Assembly: GCF_014836945.1 (NCBI RefSeq)
Contig: NZ_JACSPX010000001.1
Span: forward strand, 248,001-312,000
DNA: 64,000 bases
From: Microbacterium commune
GTDB taxonomy: Bacteria; Actinomycetota; Actinomycetes; Actinomycetales; Microbacteriaceae
Reading direction: 5' to 3'
Part shown: positions 1 through 9,093 of the stretch, piece by piece
How the letters are laid out: each line of letters starts with the position of its first letter
How positions within the stretch are numbered: position 1 is the first letter of the stretch
Position numbers and translations under genes: made by a program
The notes under the pieces: model-generated
Seen by the model: only the letters and a program-made list of their open reading frames with translations
The model's database searches: none
What the model was told of the DNA's origin: nothing

Positions 1-1
1 C

Positions 2-379
2 TCGGCCACCGACTACGCCGAGGGCGGGTTCACTCCCGAGCAGGCCGCGCAGGTGGCCGTCTGGGCGATGGACGCCGGTGCCGACCTCGTCGACGTGTCG
101 AGCGGCGGCATCGTCGCGCGACCGCGGATCGACTACCGCCCCGGCTTCCAGGTGCCGTTCGCGGAGACCGTGCGCGCGGGAGGCCGCGTGCCCACCGCCG
201 CCGTCGGGCTGATCACCAGCGGCGAGCAGGCCGAGCAGGTCCTTGCCTCGGGCGCCGCCGATGCGATCTTCGCGGGCCGGGAGTGGCTGCGCGATCCGCA
301 CTTCGGGCTGCGCGCCGCCCACGAGCTGGGCGCCGAGGTGCCCTGGCCGCCGCAGTACCGGCGAGCGCACTGGCGCTGA
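2..379 (+). CDS. namA: NADPH dehydrogenase (old yellow enzyme, NamA/YqjM-like), 3' part
   Basis: The frame is open from the first bases of the window to the TGA at 377-379, so only the C-terminal ~125 residues are present and the start lies upstream. The family uses FMN and NADPH to reduce activated C=C bonds and is cytosolic. Visible landmarks are VDVSSGG followed by PGFQVPFAE, then AVGLITSGEQAE and a late ADAIFAGREWLRDP stretch, which correspond to the C-terminal part of the TIM barrel and the FMN-phosphate loop. The tail ending in WPPQYRRAHWR is typical of YqjM-type enzymes. It converges on the CNNM gene pair, with a strong hairpin between. Its physiological substrate cannot be told from sequence. 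Confidence 0.85.
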   Translation, partial: SATDYAEGGFTPEQAAQVAVWAMDAGADLVDVSSGGIVARPRIDYRPGFQVPFAETVRAGGRVPTAAVGLITSGEQAEQVLASGAADAIFAGREWLRDPHFGLRAAHELGAEVPWPPQYRRAHWR

Positions 380-387
380 ACGTCGCA

Positions 388-424
388 CGCCGGCCCCGGC
401 AGGGATGACCTGCCGGGGCCGGCG
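388..424. terminator. Bidirectional GC hairpin between convergent genes
   Basis: A perfect 16-bp stem (388-403 with 409-424) closes on a GATGA loop. It lies between the old-yellow-enzyme stop and the CNNM gene stop. There is no clear U-tract, so it may act as a structure-only terminator in both directions. Confidence 0.7.
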
Positions 425-439
425 CGTGTCAGGCTCGGA

Positions 440-1501
440 TCAGCGTCCGTGACCGCGGCGAGTCGCGTCCTGCACCTCGCCGACGAGCTCCTCTAGGATG
501 TCCTCGAGGAAGAGCACCGCGGTGGTCGCGCCCGAGCGGTCGCGCACCTTGGCGAGGTGACGCCCGGCTCGGCGCATCGAGGCGAGGGCGTCCTCGAGGT
601 CGGTCTCCTCCTGCACCGGCAGCATGTGGTGGATGCGCTTGGCCGGCAGCGGCTGGGAGATCTTCTCGTCTGGCTCGGGCCCCTCCGCCGCGCGAAGCAC
701 GTCCTTCAGGTGCACGTAGCCGATCGGCGTCTGCTCGTCGTCGACGATCACGTAGCGCGAGAAGCCGTAGCGCGCGACCGCCCGCTCGACGTCCTCCGGG
801 GTGGCCGTCTCGGGCAGCGTGATGAGGTCGGCGAGCGGCACGGCGATGTCGCGTGCCTTCTTGTCGGTGAACTCCACGGCCGCGGCGACGGCGCCCGACG
901 AGTCGGTGAGCACGCCCTCGCGCCGCGAGCGGTCGACGATCGTCGCGACCTCCTCGAGCGTGAACGTCGAGGCCGCCTCGTTCTTCGGCTCGACGCCGAA
1001 CAGGCGCAGCACGCCGTTCGCGATGCCGTTCAGCGCCCAGATGATGTGGCGGAACACGCGCGACACCCAGACCAGCGGGGGCGCGAGCATGAGCACGGCG
1101 CGGTCGGGGATCGAGAAGGCGAGGTTCTTCGGCACCATCTCGCCGAACACGACGTGCAGGAACGACACGAGCGCGAGCGTGATCACGAAGGCGCTCACGG
1201 AGATCACCGCCGGATCCCAGCCGAGGGCGTGCATCGGCACCTCGAGGAGGTGATGGATCGCCGGCTCCGACACGTTCAGGATCAGCAGCGAGCAGATCGT
1301 GATGCCCAGCTGCGAGGTGGCGAGCATGAGCGTGGCATGCTCCATCGCGTACAGCGCGGTCTTCGCCGCCCTGGACCCGCGTTCGGCGAGCGGCTCGATC
1401 TGCGAGCGGCGCGCGGAAATGACGGCGAACTCGCCGCCGACGAAGAAGGCGTTCGCCGCGAGCAGCACGACGAGCCATACCAGTCCTGCCCAGTCGCTCA
1501 T
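440..1501 (-). CDS. CNNM/CBS-domain membrane protein (hemolysin-related)
   Basis: A 353-residue protein. Residues ~1-180 form a CNNM (DUF21) transmembrane domain, with the signature FGEMVPKNLAFS near the end of the third membrane segment. A CBS pair follows. Unlike its upstream neighbour it lacks the C-terminal CorC/HlyC domain and ends soon after the second CBS unit. Relatives such as CorB/CorC and CNNM are linked to magnesium or other divalent-cation export; the hemolysin name is historical. Its ATG overlaps the stop of the upstream paralogue (1498-1501), so the two are translationally coupled and probably work as a heteromer. Confidence 0.85.
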   Translation of the reverse strand: MSDWAGLVWLVVLLAANAFFVGGEFAVISARRSQIEPLAERGSRAAKTALYAMEHATLMLATSQLGITICSLLILNVSEPAIHHLLEVPMHALGWDPAVISVSAFVITLALVSFLHVVFGEMVPKNLAFSIPDRAVLMLAPPLVWVSRVFRHIIWALNGIANGVLRLFGVEPKNEAASTFTLEEVATIVDRSRREGVLTDSSGAVAAAVEFTDKKARDIAVPLADLITLPETATPEDVERAVARYGFSRYVIVDDEQTPIGYVHLKDVLRAAEGPEPDEKISQPLPAKRIHHMLPVQEETDLEDALASMRRAGRHLAKVRDRSGATTAVLFLEDILEELVGEVQDATRRGHGR

Positions 1502-2814
1502 CGCTCCTCCTCCATCGCGTCCGCGGCCGGGTCGGCGGTGTAGCGGACGCGGTCGATGCGCCGGCCGTCCATCCGCACGACGCGCAGCACGCCGGTGTCG
1601 ATCCGCACCTCGTCATCGATCACCGGGAGCCTCTCGAGCAGGCTCATCATGTAGCCGGCGACGGTGTCGTAGACCTCGCCCTCGGGGACCTCGATCCCCG
1701 TGCGCGAGCGCAGCTCGTCCGGACGCAGCTCACCGGGGAACGTGATCGAGTCGACGCGGCGCACGATGCCCGCGCGGGAACGGTCGTGCTCGTCGGACAC
1801 CTCGCCGACGATCTCCTCGATGAGGTCCTCGAGCGTGACGATCCCGGCGGTGCCGCCGTACTCGTCGACCACGACGGCCATCTGGTACCCCTTGGTGCGC
1901 AGCTCGGCGACCAGCACGTCCAGGTGCACGGTCTCGGGCACCCGCAGCGGCTCGGTGCTCAGCGCGCCCACGGGGACCTCGGCGCGCTTCTCGCGCGGCA
2001 CCGACACCGCGGCCTTCACGTGCACGACACCGGTGATGTCGTCGAGGTCGTCGTCGTACACCGGGAAGCGGCTGTGGCCCGTGCGCCTGGCGAGGCGGAT
2101 CACGTCGTCAGCCGAGTCGCCCACCGAGATGGCGTGCATGCTCGGCCGCGGCGTCATGATGTCGTCGGCGGTGAGGCGGGCGAAGTTCAGGCTCCGATCG
2201 AGCAGCGTCGCGGTGTCCTTCTCGAGCACCCCCTGGCTCGCGGAGCGGCGCACCAGCGAGGAGAGCTCCTCGGCGCTCCGTGATCCCGAGAGCTCCTCCT
2301 TCGGCTCGATGCCGATGCTGCGCAGCACCCCGTTCGCGCTGCCGTTGAGCAGCACGATGGCGGGCTTGAAGACGGCCGTGAACGCCGTCTGGAACGGGAT
2401 CACCAGCTTCGCCGTGGCCAGCGGCAGCGCGAGCGCGAAGTTCTTCGGCACGAGCTCGCCCAGGATCATCGAGAGGAAGGTCGCGATGAGCATCGCCACC
2501 GTCACCGAAACGGGCGTCGCCACGGCATCCGGGATGCCCCACGCGTCGAGAAGCGGCGCGAGCAGCTTCGAGATGGCGGGCTCCATCGTGTATCCGGTCA
2601 GGAGGGTGGTCAGCGTGATGCCCAGCTGCGCTGACGACAGATGGGTCGACGTGATCTTCAGTGCGCGGATCGTCAGGCTGAGGCGGGATTCACCCCTCGC
2701 CTGACGTGCTTCGAGCTCCGCCCGGTCGAGGTTGACCAGAGCGAACTCGCTGGCGACGAAGAGGCCCGTCCCCACGATGAGCAGCAGCCCCACGCCCAAC
2801 AGCAGGAATTCCAT
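1498..2814 (-). CDS. CNNM/CBS/CorC-HlyC transporter-associated protein
   Basis: A 438-residue protein with a CNNM membrane domain (FLSMILGELVPKNFAL signature), two CBS domains (IMTPRPSMHAIS, VVDEYGGTAGIVTLEDLIEEIVGE) and a C-terminal CorC/HlyC domain. The start at 2814 is preferred over an ATG 45 nt upstream because GAGGG lies just before it and the hydrophobic helix begins at once. The family is associated with Mg2+/Co2+ efflux or resistance. It heads a two-gene operon with the shorter paralogue and is divergent from kgd. A TAAGAT -10-like box sits about 75 nt upstream of the start. Confidence 0.85.
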   Translation of the reverse strand: MEFLLLGVGLLLIVGTGLFVASEFALVNLDRAELEARQARGESRLSLTIRALKITSTHLSSAQLGITLTTLLTGYTMEPAISKLLAPLLDAWGIPDAVATPVSVTVAMLIATFLSMILGELVPKNFALALPLATAKLVIPFQTAFTAVFKPAIVLLNGSANGVLRSIGIEPKEELSGSRSAEELSSLVRRSASQGVLEKDTATLLDRSLNFARLTADDIMTPRPSMHAISVGDSADDVIRLARRTGHSRFPVYDDDLDDITGVVHVKAAVSVPREKRAEVPVGALSTEPLRVPETVHLDVLVAELRTKGYQMAVVVDEYGGTAGIVTLEDLIEEIVGEVSDEHDRSRAGIVRRVDSITFPGELRPDELRSRTGIEVPEGEVYDTVAGYMMSLLERLPVIDDEVRIDTGVLRVVRMDGRRIDRVRYTADPAADAMEEER

Positions 2815-3053
2815 CAGCTGTGTCCCTCGAGGAGCGGGCAGTGGGGCGGTGTACTGCAAGAAGGAGGGTCGTCCATAGTTCGCCCGATCTTACAGAATGC
2901 GGCTGTGCCGGATGGGGCGAAACGGTCAGCGGCGCGGGCGATTCGGAATCCGTTTGGCGTTAGGCTTGATGACTGTTACGCAAGTGCGACCCTGGCGCTG
3001 CATTCGGCGACGGGTGGCACGAGAGCTTCAGCGACGAAAGAGGGCGATAGAGC

Positions 3054-6000
3054 GTGTCGAACCAGGTGACCGGCGTCGGTGGCGACGGGGGGTTCGGAGC
3101 CAACTCCTGGCTCGTGGATGAGCTCTACGAGCAGTTCCAGAAGGACCGCAACTCGGTCGACAAGGAGTGGTGGCCGATCCTCGAGCAGTACACGCCGGAT
3201 GCCGCGGCTCAGCCTGCCGGCGATGCGCCGGCGGAACCCGTGCACCCCGTCACCGCTCCCATCCCCGTGATCGGCGCTCAGCCGGTCGCGCGGACGACGG
3301 CGAAGCCCGCCAAGCAGGCGCCGATCCCCGCTCAGGCGCCCAAGCGCGAGGCGAAGGACGAGGCGCCCGCCGAGGAGGAGCGCGTCACGCCGCTGCGCGG
3401 CATGCCGAAGACCCTCGCAGCCAACATGGACCAGTCGCTGTCGGTGCCGACGGCGACGAGCGTGCGCACGATCCCCGCGAAGCTGATGATCGACAACCGC
3501 ATCGTCATCAACAACCACATGGCACGCACCCGCGGCGGCAAGGTCAGCTTCACCCACCTCATCGGATGGGCGCTGATCCGCACGCTCAAGGAGTTCCCGA
3601 GCCAGAACGTGTTCTACGCCGAGGTCGACGGCAAGCCGTCGGTCGTGGCGCCCGCGCACGTCAACCTCGGCATCGCCGTCGACATCCCCAAGCCCGACGG
3701 CACCCGCGCCCTGCTCGTGCCGAGCATCAAGCGCGCCGACACCATGACCTTCGGCGAGTACCTGTCGGCCTACGAGGATCTCATCGCCCGCGCCCGCAGT
3801 AACAAGCTGACCGCCGCCGACTTCGCCGGCACCACGGTTTCGCTGACCAACCCGGGCGGCATCGGCACGGTGCACTCCGTGCCCCGTCTGATGAAGGGCC
3901 AGGGCTGCATCATCGGCGCCGGCGCCCTCGACTACCCGGCCGAGTTCCAGGGCTCGAGCCAGCGCACGCTCACCGAGCTGGGCATCGGCAAGACCATCAC
4001 GCTCACCAGCACCTACGACCACCGCGTCATCCAGGGTGCCGGCTCCGGCGAGTTCCTCAAGAAGGTGCACGAGCTGCTGATCGGCGAGCGCAGCTTCTAC
4101 GAGGACATCTTCGCGTCGCTGCGCATCCCCTACCAGCCGATCCGCTGGAACGCCGACATCGCCGTCGACCTGGCGGAGCGCGTCGACAAGCAGTCGCGCG
4201 TGCAGGAGCTGATCAACTCCTACCGGGTGCGCGGTCACCTGATGGCCGACATCGACCCGCTCGAGTACGTGCAGCGCTCGCACCCCGACCTCGAGATCGA
4301 GAGCCACGGGCTCACCTTCTGGGACCTGGACCGCGAGTTCGTGACCGGCGGCTTCGGCGGCCGGCGCGTGATGAAGCTGCGTGACATCCTCGGCGTGCTG
4401 CGCGACTCGTACTGCCGCACCCTCGGCATCGAGTACATGCACATCCAGGATCCCGAGCAGCGCCGGTGGTTCCAGGAGAAGCTCGAGGTCAAGTACGTCA
4501 AGCCGAACCACGACGAGCAGCTGCGCGTGCTGCGCAAGCTCAACGAGGCCGAGGCCTTCGAGACGTTCCTGCAGACGAAGTTCGTCGGGCAGAAGCGCTT
4601 CTCGCTCGAGGGCGGCGAGTCGCTGATCCCGCTGCTCGACGAGATCCTGCAGGGTGCGGCGAACGCCGGCCTCGACGGCGCGGCCATCGGCATGGCGCAC
4701 CGCGGCCGCCTCAACGTGCTCACCAACATCGCCGGCAAGACGTACGGCCAGGTCTTCCGCGAGTTCGAGGGATCGCTGACGCCCGGCAACCAGCGCGGCT
4801 CGGGCGATGTCAAGTACCACCTCGGCACCGAGGGCACGTTCGTCGCCGAGGACGGTGCCGAGCTGCCCGTCTACCTCGCCGCCAACCCGTCGCACCTCGA
4901 GACCGTCGACGGCGTGCTCGAGGGCATCGTGCGTGCGAAGCAGGACCGCAAGCCGATCGGCACCTTCGCCTGGCTGCCGATCCTCGTGCACGGCGACGCG
5001 GCCTTCGCCGGTCAGGGCGTGGTGGTCGAGACCCTGCAGATGTCGCAGCTGCGCGGCTACCGCACGGGCGGCACCGTGCACATCGTGGTCAACAACCAGG
5101 TCGGCTTCACCACCCTGCCGACGGACTCGCGCACGTCGGTGTACGCCACCGACGTGGCGAAGACCATCCAGGCTCCGGTGTTCCACGTGAACGGCGACGA
5201 CCCCGAGTCGGTCATCCACGTCGCGCGGCTGGCGTTCGAGTACCGCGAGCGCTTCCACCGCGACGTCGTCATCGACCTGGTCTGCTACCGCCGCCGCGGT
5301 CACAACGAGGGCGACGACCCGTCGATGACGCAGCCGCTGATGACCGACCTCATCCAGGCCAAGCGGTCGGTGCGCAAGCTGTACACCGACGGCCTCGTCG
5401 GCCGTGGCGACATCACCGAGGAGGAGTACGACCAGGCCAAGGCGGACTTCCAGAACCGCCTCGAGATCGCCTTCGCCGAGACGCACGCCGCCGAGACCGG
5501 AGCGACGCCGATCGCTCCCGACCTGCCGCCGGTCGATGCGCAGGTGGGCGCTCCCGATGTCACCGGCGTGCCGCTCGAGGTGGTGCACCTGATCGGAGAC
5601 GCGCACGCGAACAAGCCGGACGGCTTCACCGTCCACTCCAAGCTGCAGCAGCAGCTCGACAAGCGTGTGACGATGAGCCGTGAGGGCGGCATCGACTGGG
5701 GCTTCGGCGAGCTGCTGGCCTTCGGATCGCTGCTGGTCGAGGGAACGCCCGTGCGTCTCGCCGGACAGGATTCCCGCCGTGGCACGTTCGTGCAGCGGCA
5801 CGCGGTGCTGCACGACCGGCGCAACGGACAGGAGTGGCTGCCACTGGCCAACCTGTCCGACAGCCAGGGCCGCTTCTTCGTCTACGACTCGCTGCTCAGC
5901 GAGTACGCCGCGCTCGGGTTCGAGTACGGCTACTCGGTCGAGAACCCCGACGCACTCGTGCTGTGGGAGGCGCAGTTCGGCGACTTCGCGAACGGCGCCC

Positions 6001-6716
6001 AGTCGGTCATCGACGAGTACATCTCGGCCGCCGAGCAGAAGTGGGGCCAGCAGTCCAGCGTGGTCATGCTGCTGCCGCACGGGTACGAGGGTCAGGGCCC
6101 CGACCACTCCTCCGCACGGATGGAGCGCTTCCTGCAGCTGTGCGCGCAGGAGAACATGTACGTCGCGCGCCCGTCGACGCCCGCGTCGTACTTCCACCTG
6201 CTGCGCCGCCAGGCGTACGCCCGTCCGCGCAAGCCGCTGATCGTCTTCACCCCGAAGGCGATGCTGCGTCTTCGCGGCGCGACCAGCGAGGTCGAGGACT
6301 TCACCGCCGGCCGCTTCGAGCCGGTGATCGACGACGACCGCGGTCTCGACCGCAGCGCCGTCACGCGCGTGCTCGTGCACTCCGGCAAGATCCACTGGGA
6401 TCTGCGCAGCGAGCTCGAGAAGAACCCGAACCCCGAGATCGCGCTGGTGCGGCTGGAGCAGCTGTACCCGACGCCGATCGACGAGCTGAAGGCGATCACC
6501 GACTCGTACCCGAACGCCGAGCTGGTCTGGGTTCAGGACGAGCCCGAGAACCAGGGTGCCTGGCCGTTCCTGGCGCTGCAGTTCGCCGAGGTGCCCGGCC
6601 CCCGCCCGTTCCACGCGGTGACGCGTCCGGCTGCGGCGTCGCCGGCCACCGGCTCGTCGAAGGTGCACGCCACCGAGCAGGTCGCCCTGCTGAAGACGGC
6701 GCTGACGGTCGGCTGA
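3054..6716 (+). CDS. kgd: Multifunctional 2-oxoglutarate decarboxylase/dehydrogenase E1-E2 (Kgd)
   Basis: A 1220-residue actinobacterial fusion of the TCA cycle. It decarboxylates 2-oxoglutarate with thiamine diphosphate and carries an E2-type succinyltransferase domain. Residues 1-50 (WLVDELYEQFQKDRNSVDKE) are the flexible N-terminal segment. An Ala/Pro linker reaches ~105. The E2 catalytic domain spans ~110-345 with the TYDHRVIQG active-site His near residue 322, and there is no lipoyl domain. The E1 domain follows, with IGMAHRGRLNVL (~545), GDAAFAGQGVV (~646) and a transketolase-type C-terminal half. The GTG start is preceded by GAGGGCGA. A hairpin terminator follows. Activity control by the FHA protein OdhI/GarA is usual in the phylum, but no such gene is in this window. 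Confidence 0.97.
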   Translation: MSNQVTGVGGDGGFGANSWLVDELYEQFQKDRNSVDKEWWPILEQYTPDAAAQPAGDAPAEPVHPVTAPIPVIGAQPVARTTAKPAKQAPIPAQAPKREAKDEAPAEEERVTPLRGMPKTLAANMDQSLSVPTATSVRTIPAKLMIDNRIVINNHMARTRGGKVSFTHLIGWALIRTLKEFPSQNVFYAEVDGKPSVVAPAHVNLGIAVDIPKPDGTRALLVPSIKRADTMTFGEYLSAYEDLIARARSNKLTAADFAGTTVSLTNPGGIGTVHSVPRLMKGQGCIIGAGALDYPAEFQGSSQRTLTELGIGKTITLTSTYDHRVIQGAGSGEFLKKVHELLIGERSFYEDIFASLRIPYQPIRWNADIAVDLAERVDKQSRVQELINSYRVRGHLMADIDPLEYVQRSHPDLEIESHGLTFWDLDREFVTGGFGGRRVMKLRDILGVLRDSYCRTLGIEYMHIQDPEQRRWFQEKLEVKYVKPNHDEQLRVLRKLNEAEAFETFLQTKFVGQKRFSLEGGESLIPLLDEILQGAANAGLDGAAIGMAHRGRLNVLTNIAGKTYGQVFREFEGSLTPGNQRGSGDVKYHLGTEGTFVAEDGAELPVYLAANPSHLETVDGVLEGIVRAKQDRKPIGTFAWLPILVHGDAAFAGQGVVVETLQMSQLRGYRTGGTVHIVVNNQVGFTTLPTDSRTSVYATDVAKTIQAPVFHVNGDDPESVIHVARLAFEYRERFHRDVVIDLVCYRRRGHNEGDDPSMTQPLMTDLIQAKRSVRKLYTDGLVGRGDITEEEYDQAKADFQNRLEIAFAETHAAETGATPIAPDLPPVDAQVGAPDVTGVPLEVVHLIGDAHANKPDGFTVHSKLQQQLDKRVTMSREGGIDWGFGELLAFGSLLVEGTPVRLAGQDSRRGTFVQRHAVLHDRRNGQEWLPLANLSDSQGRFFVYDSLLSEYAALGFEYGYSVENPDALVLWEAQFGDFANGAQSVIDEYISAAEQKWGQQSSVVMLLPHGYEGQGPDHSSARMERFLQLCAQENMYVARPSTPASYFHLLRRQAYARPRKPLIVFTPKAMLRLRGATSEVEDFTAGRFEPVIDDDRGLDRSAVTRVLVHSGKIHWDLRSELEKNPNPEIALVRLEQLYPTPIDELKAITDSYPNAELVWVQDEPENQGAWPFLALQFAEVPGPRPFHAVTRPAAASPATGSSKVHATEQVALLKTALTVG

Positions 6717-6733
6717 CGCGCGAGCGGATGCGG

Positions 6734-6767
6734 AAGGCCGCAGCTCTCCTCGGAGGGCTGCGGCCTT
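6734..6767. terminator. Terminator between kgd and the Eis-like gene
   Basis: An 11-bp stem AAGGCCGCAGC/GCTGCGGCCTT with a 12-nt loop, followed by TTCCCGTCTTTT. It can serve kgd and also the convergent acetyltransferase gene. Confidence 0.85.
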
Positions 6768-6786
6768 TCCCGTCTTTTGCTGCCGG

Positions 6787-8082
6787 TCAGTACCAGATGC
6801 CGAGCAGGACCGCCGGGGCGGTCAGGAACGCACGCGAGAGCGCGCTCAGCGCGTCGCCGTCGCCGTGCACCCGGCCGGCTGCGGCGAGCTGTGACGCGGA
6901 CACTCCCCCGGCGTAGATCGTCGAGAGCTCGACGACGCCGAGCGTGACGTCCGGCGAGGCCGACGTCGCGGCGATCCGGCACCGGCCGCTCTCGTCGATC
7001 CTGATCCGCCAGTCGCCGGCAGCGAACCCGAGCGGGTCCTCGACGCGCAGCACGATGTCGAGCGGCGCGCTGTAGGTGCGTGCGCCGAGCGCGGCCTCGA
7101 TGTCGAGCACCCGCAGCCACCCGTGGTCGTGCACCTCGGCGGTGACCGCCCTCTGGTCCGCCACCAGCCACGGCAGCGGGTCGTCGAGGGGACGCAGGTC
7201 GACGCGGGCCGTGGTGACCAGATCGTGCTGCACGACGAAGCGCCAGATCGCGCGCAGCGCCTCGTCGGAGGCCGTGATGATCGAGCGGATCCGCATCTCC
7301 GAGCGGAACCCGCCCGGAAGCTCGGCGAGGGTGTACGCCATGGCGCCCTGCACGGCGCCGTCCGCATCGATGAACCGCACACCGCGCACGGCGGCGGCCT
7401 CCTTGTCCCCCGCAGCGAGGCCCGCCATGCGCTGCCACCTCCCGCGCCACCCCGCGATCTGCCCGGAGCGGTGCGAGCGCGATGCCTCGTGCAGCCGCTC
7501 GAGATCGTCGGCGAGGGTCTGCTTGTCGGCGTAGACGAGGCGCCCCGCCGATGCCTCCCCGCCGGCCCAGCCGGCGCGTGCCGTGTCGAGGGTGAACCGC
7601 ATCACGGGCACCGCGGGGCCGAACCCGTATCGGCCGTAGATCGTCGCCTCGGATGCGGTGAGCCCGGCGACCGGCGCACCGGCCCGCGCGGCCGCTCGCA
7701 GCTCGCCCTCGAGCAGGTCTCGCGCGATGCCTCGTCGACGATGGGTGCCCGCCACGGTCACCGAGCTGATCGCCCACATGTCGACCTCCCCACCGGGGAG
7801 GGTGAGCGGTGTCACCCAGCTGTTGACCGTCGCGATCGGCCAGGTTCCGGCCGCCGGATCGTAGACGCCGATGTTGCGCCGTGCGCGCATCGTCTCCCGC
7901 GCCTGCGCCAGCTCGGCGTCGGTGGGATCCTCATCGAGGAAGCCACGCGAGTCGGCGCGGAGGAAGCCCTCCGCGTCGGCGTCCACCGCCATGTCGGCGA
8001 TGCGATAGTCCAGGCCCCTCTCGCGCAGGCGGCGCTGCGAATCCGGGTCGACGGAGATGATGGTCTCTTCCGGTGCGGTCAT
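6787..8082 (-). CDS. Eis-like GNAT N-acetyltransferase
   Basis: A 431-residue protein with the Eis architecture. The N-terminal GNAT domain contains the acetyl-CoA loop VAGTHRRRGIARDLLEGEL (about residue 110). A second GNAT-like domain and a C-terminal SCP-like domain follow, and the chain ends in LGIWY; in Eis the terminal carboxylate takes part in catalysis. The family acetylates amines, including aminoglycosides in the mycobacterial member, but the natural substrate here is unknown. There is no Shine-Dalgarno site. A TAGGCT box ends 6 nt before the ATG, so the mRNA is probably leaderless. Confidence 0.85.
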   Translation of the reverse strand: MTAPEETIISVDPDSQRRLRERGLDYRIADMAVDADAEGFLRADSRGFLDEDPTDAELAQARETMRARRNIGVYDPAAGTWPIATVNSWVTPLTLPGGEVDMWAISSVTVAGTHRRRGIARDLLEGELRAAARAGAPVAGLTASEATIYGRYGFGPAVPVMRFTLDTARAGWAGGEASAGRLVYADKQTLADDLERLHEASRSHRSGQIAGWRGRWQRMAGLAAGDKEAAAVRGVRFIDADGAVQGAMAYTLAELPGGFRSEMRIRSIITASDEALRAIWRFVVQHDLVTTARVDLRPLDDPLPWLVADQRAVTAEVHDHGWLRVLDIEAALGARTYSAPLDIVLRVEDPLGFAAGDWRIRIDESGRCRIAATSASPDVTLGVVELSTIYAGGVSASQLAAAGRVHGDGDALSALSRAFLTAPAVLLGIWY

Positions 8083-8088
8083 CCACCC

Positions 8089-8094
8089 AGCCTA
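8089..8094 (-). promoter_or_regulatory. -10 box TAGGCT of a leaderless promoter (Eis-like gene)
   Basis: TAGGCT on the minus strand is followed by 6 nt and then the ATG at 8082. Transcription would start at or next to the start codon. Confidence 0.6.
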
Positions 8095-8113
8095 GAGGGA
8101 CGCGATCTCGCCC

Positions 8114-8356
8114 TCAGTGCGTCGCCTGCGCGGCCCGCAGACGGGCGAGCACCTGATCGCGCAGCTCTTCGGGCGCGGTCTCCTTGCAGGCGCGTGCCAC
8201 GACATCGGTGAGGGTCTTCGCCACCAGCGCCTCGTCCTTGCACGCCTCGCAGTTCTCGAGATGCTCGCGGATCTCGGTGTGCGCGGTACGGCAGACCTCG
8301 TTGCGGAGGTACTCCTCCAGATCCCGGCGCGCCTTCTCGCAGCCGCAGTCGCTCAT
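8114..8356 (-). CDS. rshA: Zinc-binding anti-sigma factor (RsrA/RshA family)
   Basis: An 80-residue protein with the ZAS signature H32-x3-C36-x2-C39 (HLENCEAC) plus N-terminal C4, C6 and C22. In RsrA and RshA this metal site holds the SigR/SigH factor. Disulfide stress oxidises the cysteines, releases zinc and frees the sigma factor. The ATG overlaps the stop of the sigma gene (8353-8356), giving coupled and probably stoichiometric synthesis. Order and strand match sigH-rshA of Mycobacterium. The exact redox pair cannot be assigned from sequence alone. Confidence 0.9.
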   Translation of the reverse strand: MSDCGCEKARRDLEEYLRNEVCRTAHTEIREHLENCEACKDEALVAKTLTDVVARACKETAPEELRDQVLARLRAAQATH

Positions 8357-9024
8357 TTTCTGCTCCTCGGTTCGGCCGCGCGGATTCCCCGTTCAGCGGC
8401 GTAGTCGGCCAGCAGCTCGCGGAGCATGCGCCTGCCACGATGCAGACGGCTCATCACGGTGCCGATGGGGGTCTTCATGATGTCGGCGATCTCCTGGTAG
8501 GAGAATCCCTCGACGTCGGCGAGGTAGACCGCGAGGCGGAAGTCCTCGGGCACCTCCTGCAGGGCATCCTTCACGACCGACGCCGGCATGTGGTCGATCG
8601 CCTCCGCCTCGGCCGAGCGGCTGTGCGATGCCGTCGTCGACTCGGCGCCGCCGAGCTGCCAGTCCTCCAGGTCGTCGATCGCGCTCTGGAACGGCTCGCG
8701 CTGACGCTTGCGGTAGAGGTTGATGTACGTGTTGGTGAGGATGCGGTACAGCCACGCCTTCAGGTTCGTCCCCTGCGTGAACGTCGACCACGCGCCGTAG
8801 GCCTTCACGAAGGTCTCCTGCACGAGATCGGCAGCGTCGGCCGGGTTGCGCGTCATGCGCATGGCTGCCGCGTAGAGCTGATCCATGAAGGGGATCGCCT
8901 GCTCCTCGAAGTCGCGTCGAGGATCGCGGGAAGCTGTCTCGTCCATCACCGGCCAGTCTAGGCGGGAGAGCACGTCGTCAGCAGAGACATCGTCGGTGCG
9001 GTCGCGCAGGGCACTCGCCGTCAT
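8353..9024 (-). CDS. sigH: ECF sigma factor SigH/SigR (disulfide and heat stress)
   Basis: A 223-residue group-4 sigma factor. Region 2 includes [14 protein letters not shown] and [17 protein letters not shown]. Region 4 includes [25 protein letters not shown]. Family members direct thioredoxin, mycothiol and protease genes after thiol oxidation. The ATG at 9024 follows GGAGAGGAG. A perfect SigR/SigH-type promoter (GGAAT-N18-GTT) lies 44-69 nt upstream, so the gene very probably drives its own transcription. It is divergent from aroA, as in Mycobacterium (sigH/aroA region). Confidence 0.95.
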   Translation of the reverse strand: MTASALRDRTDDVSADDVLSRLDWPVMDETASRDPRRDFEEQAIPFMDQLYAAAMRMTRNPADAADLVQETFVKAYGAWSTFTQGTNLKAWLYRILTNTYINLYRKRQREPFQSAIDDLEDWQLGGAESTTASHSRSAEAEAIDHMPASVVKDALQEVPEDFRLAVYLADVEGFSYQEIADIMKTPIGTVMSRLHRGRRMLRELLADYAAERGIRAAEPRSRK

Positions 9025-9058
9025 GTGTCTTCTCCTCTCCGTCTGTCGCAGGCTTCAC

Positions 9059-9064
9059 TAGGCT
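9059..9064 (+). promoter_or_regulatory. -10 box TAGGCT for aroA (leaderless type)
   Basis: TAGGCT is followed by 8 nt and the ATG at 9073. There is no purine-rich ribosome site in between. Confidence 0.55.
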
Positions 9065-9067
9065 TAG

Positions 9068-9093
9068 AACCGATGAGCACTGAACGGTATTCC
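9068..9093 (-). promoter_or_regulatory. SigR/SigH autoregulatory promoter GGAAT-N18-GTT
   Basis: Read on the minus strand, GGAAT (9093-9089), 18 nt and GTT (9070-9068) match the SigR/SigH consensus exactly, including spacing. The predicted 5' UTR of sigH is about 36 nt. The -35 element lies inside the first codons of aroA. Confidence 0.8.

Noticed and set aside
2976..6668. 1230-codon open frame on the minus strand opposite kgd
   Set aside because: It mirrors kgd codon by codon in very GC-rich DNA, is Arg/Val/Asp/Gly low-complexity in content and has no family motif or ribosome site.
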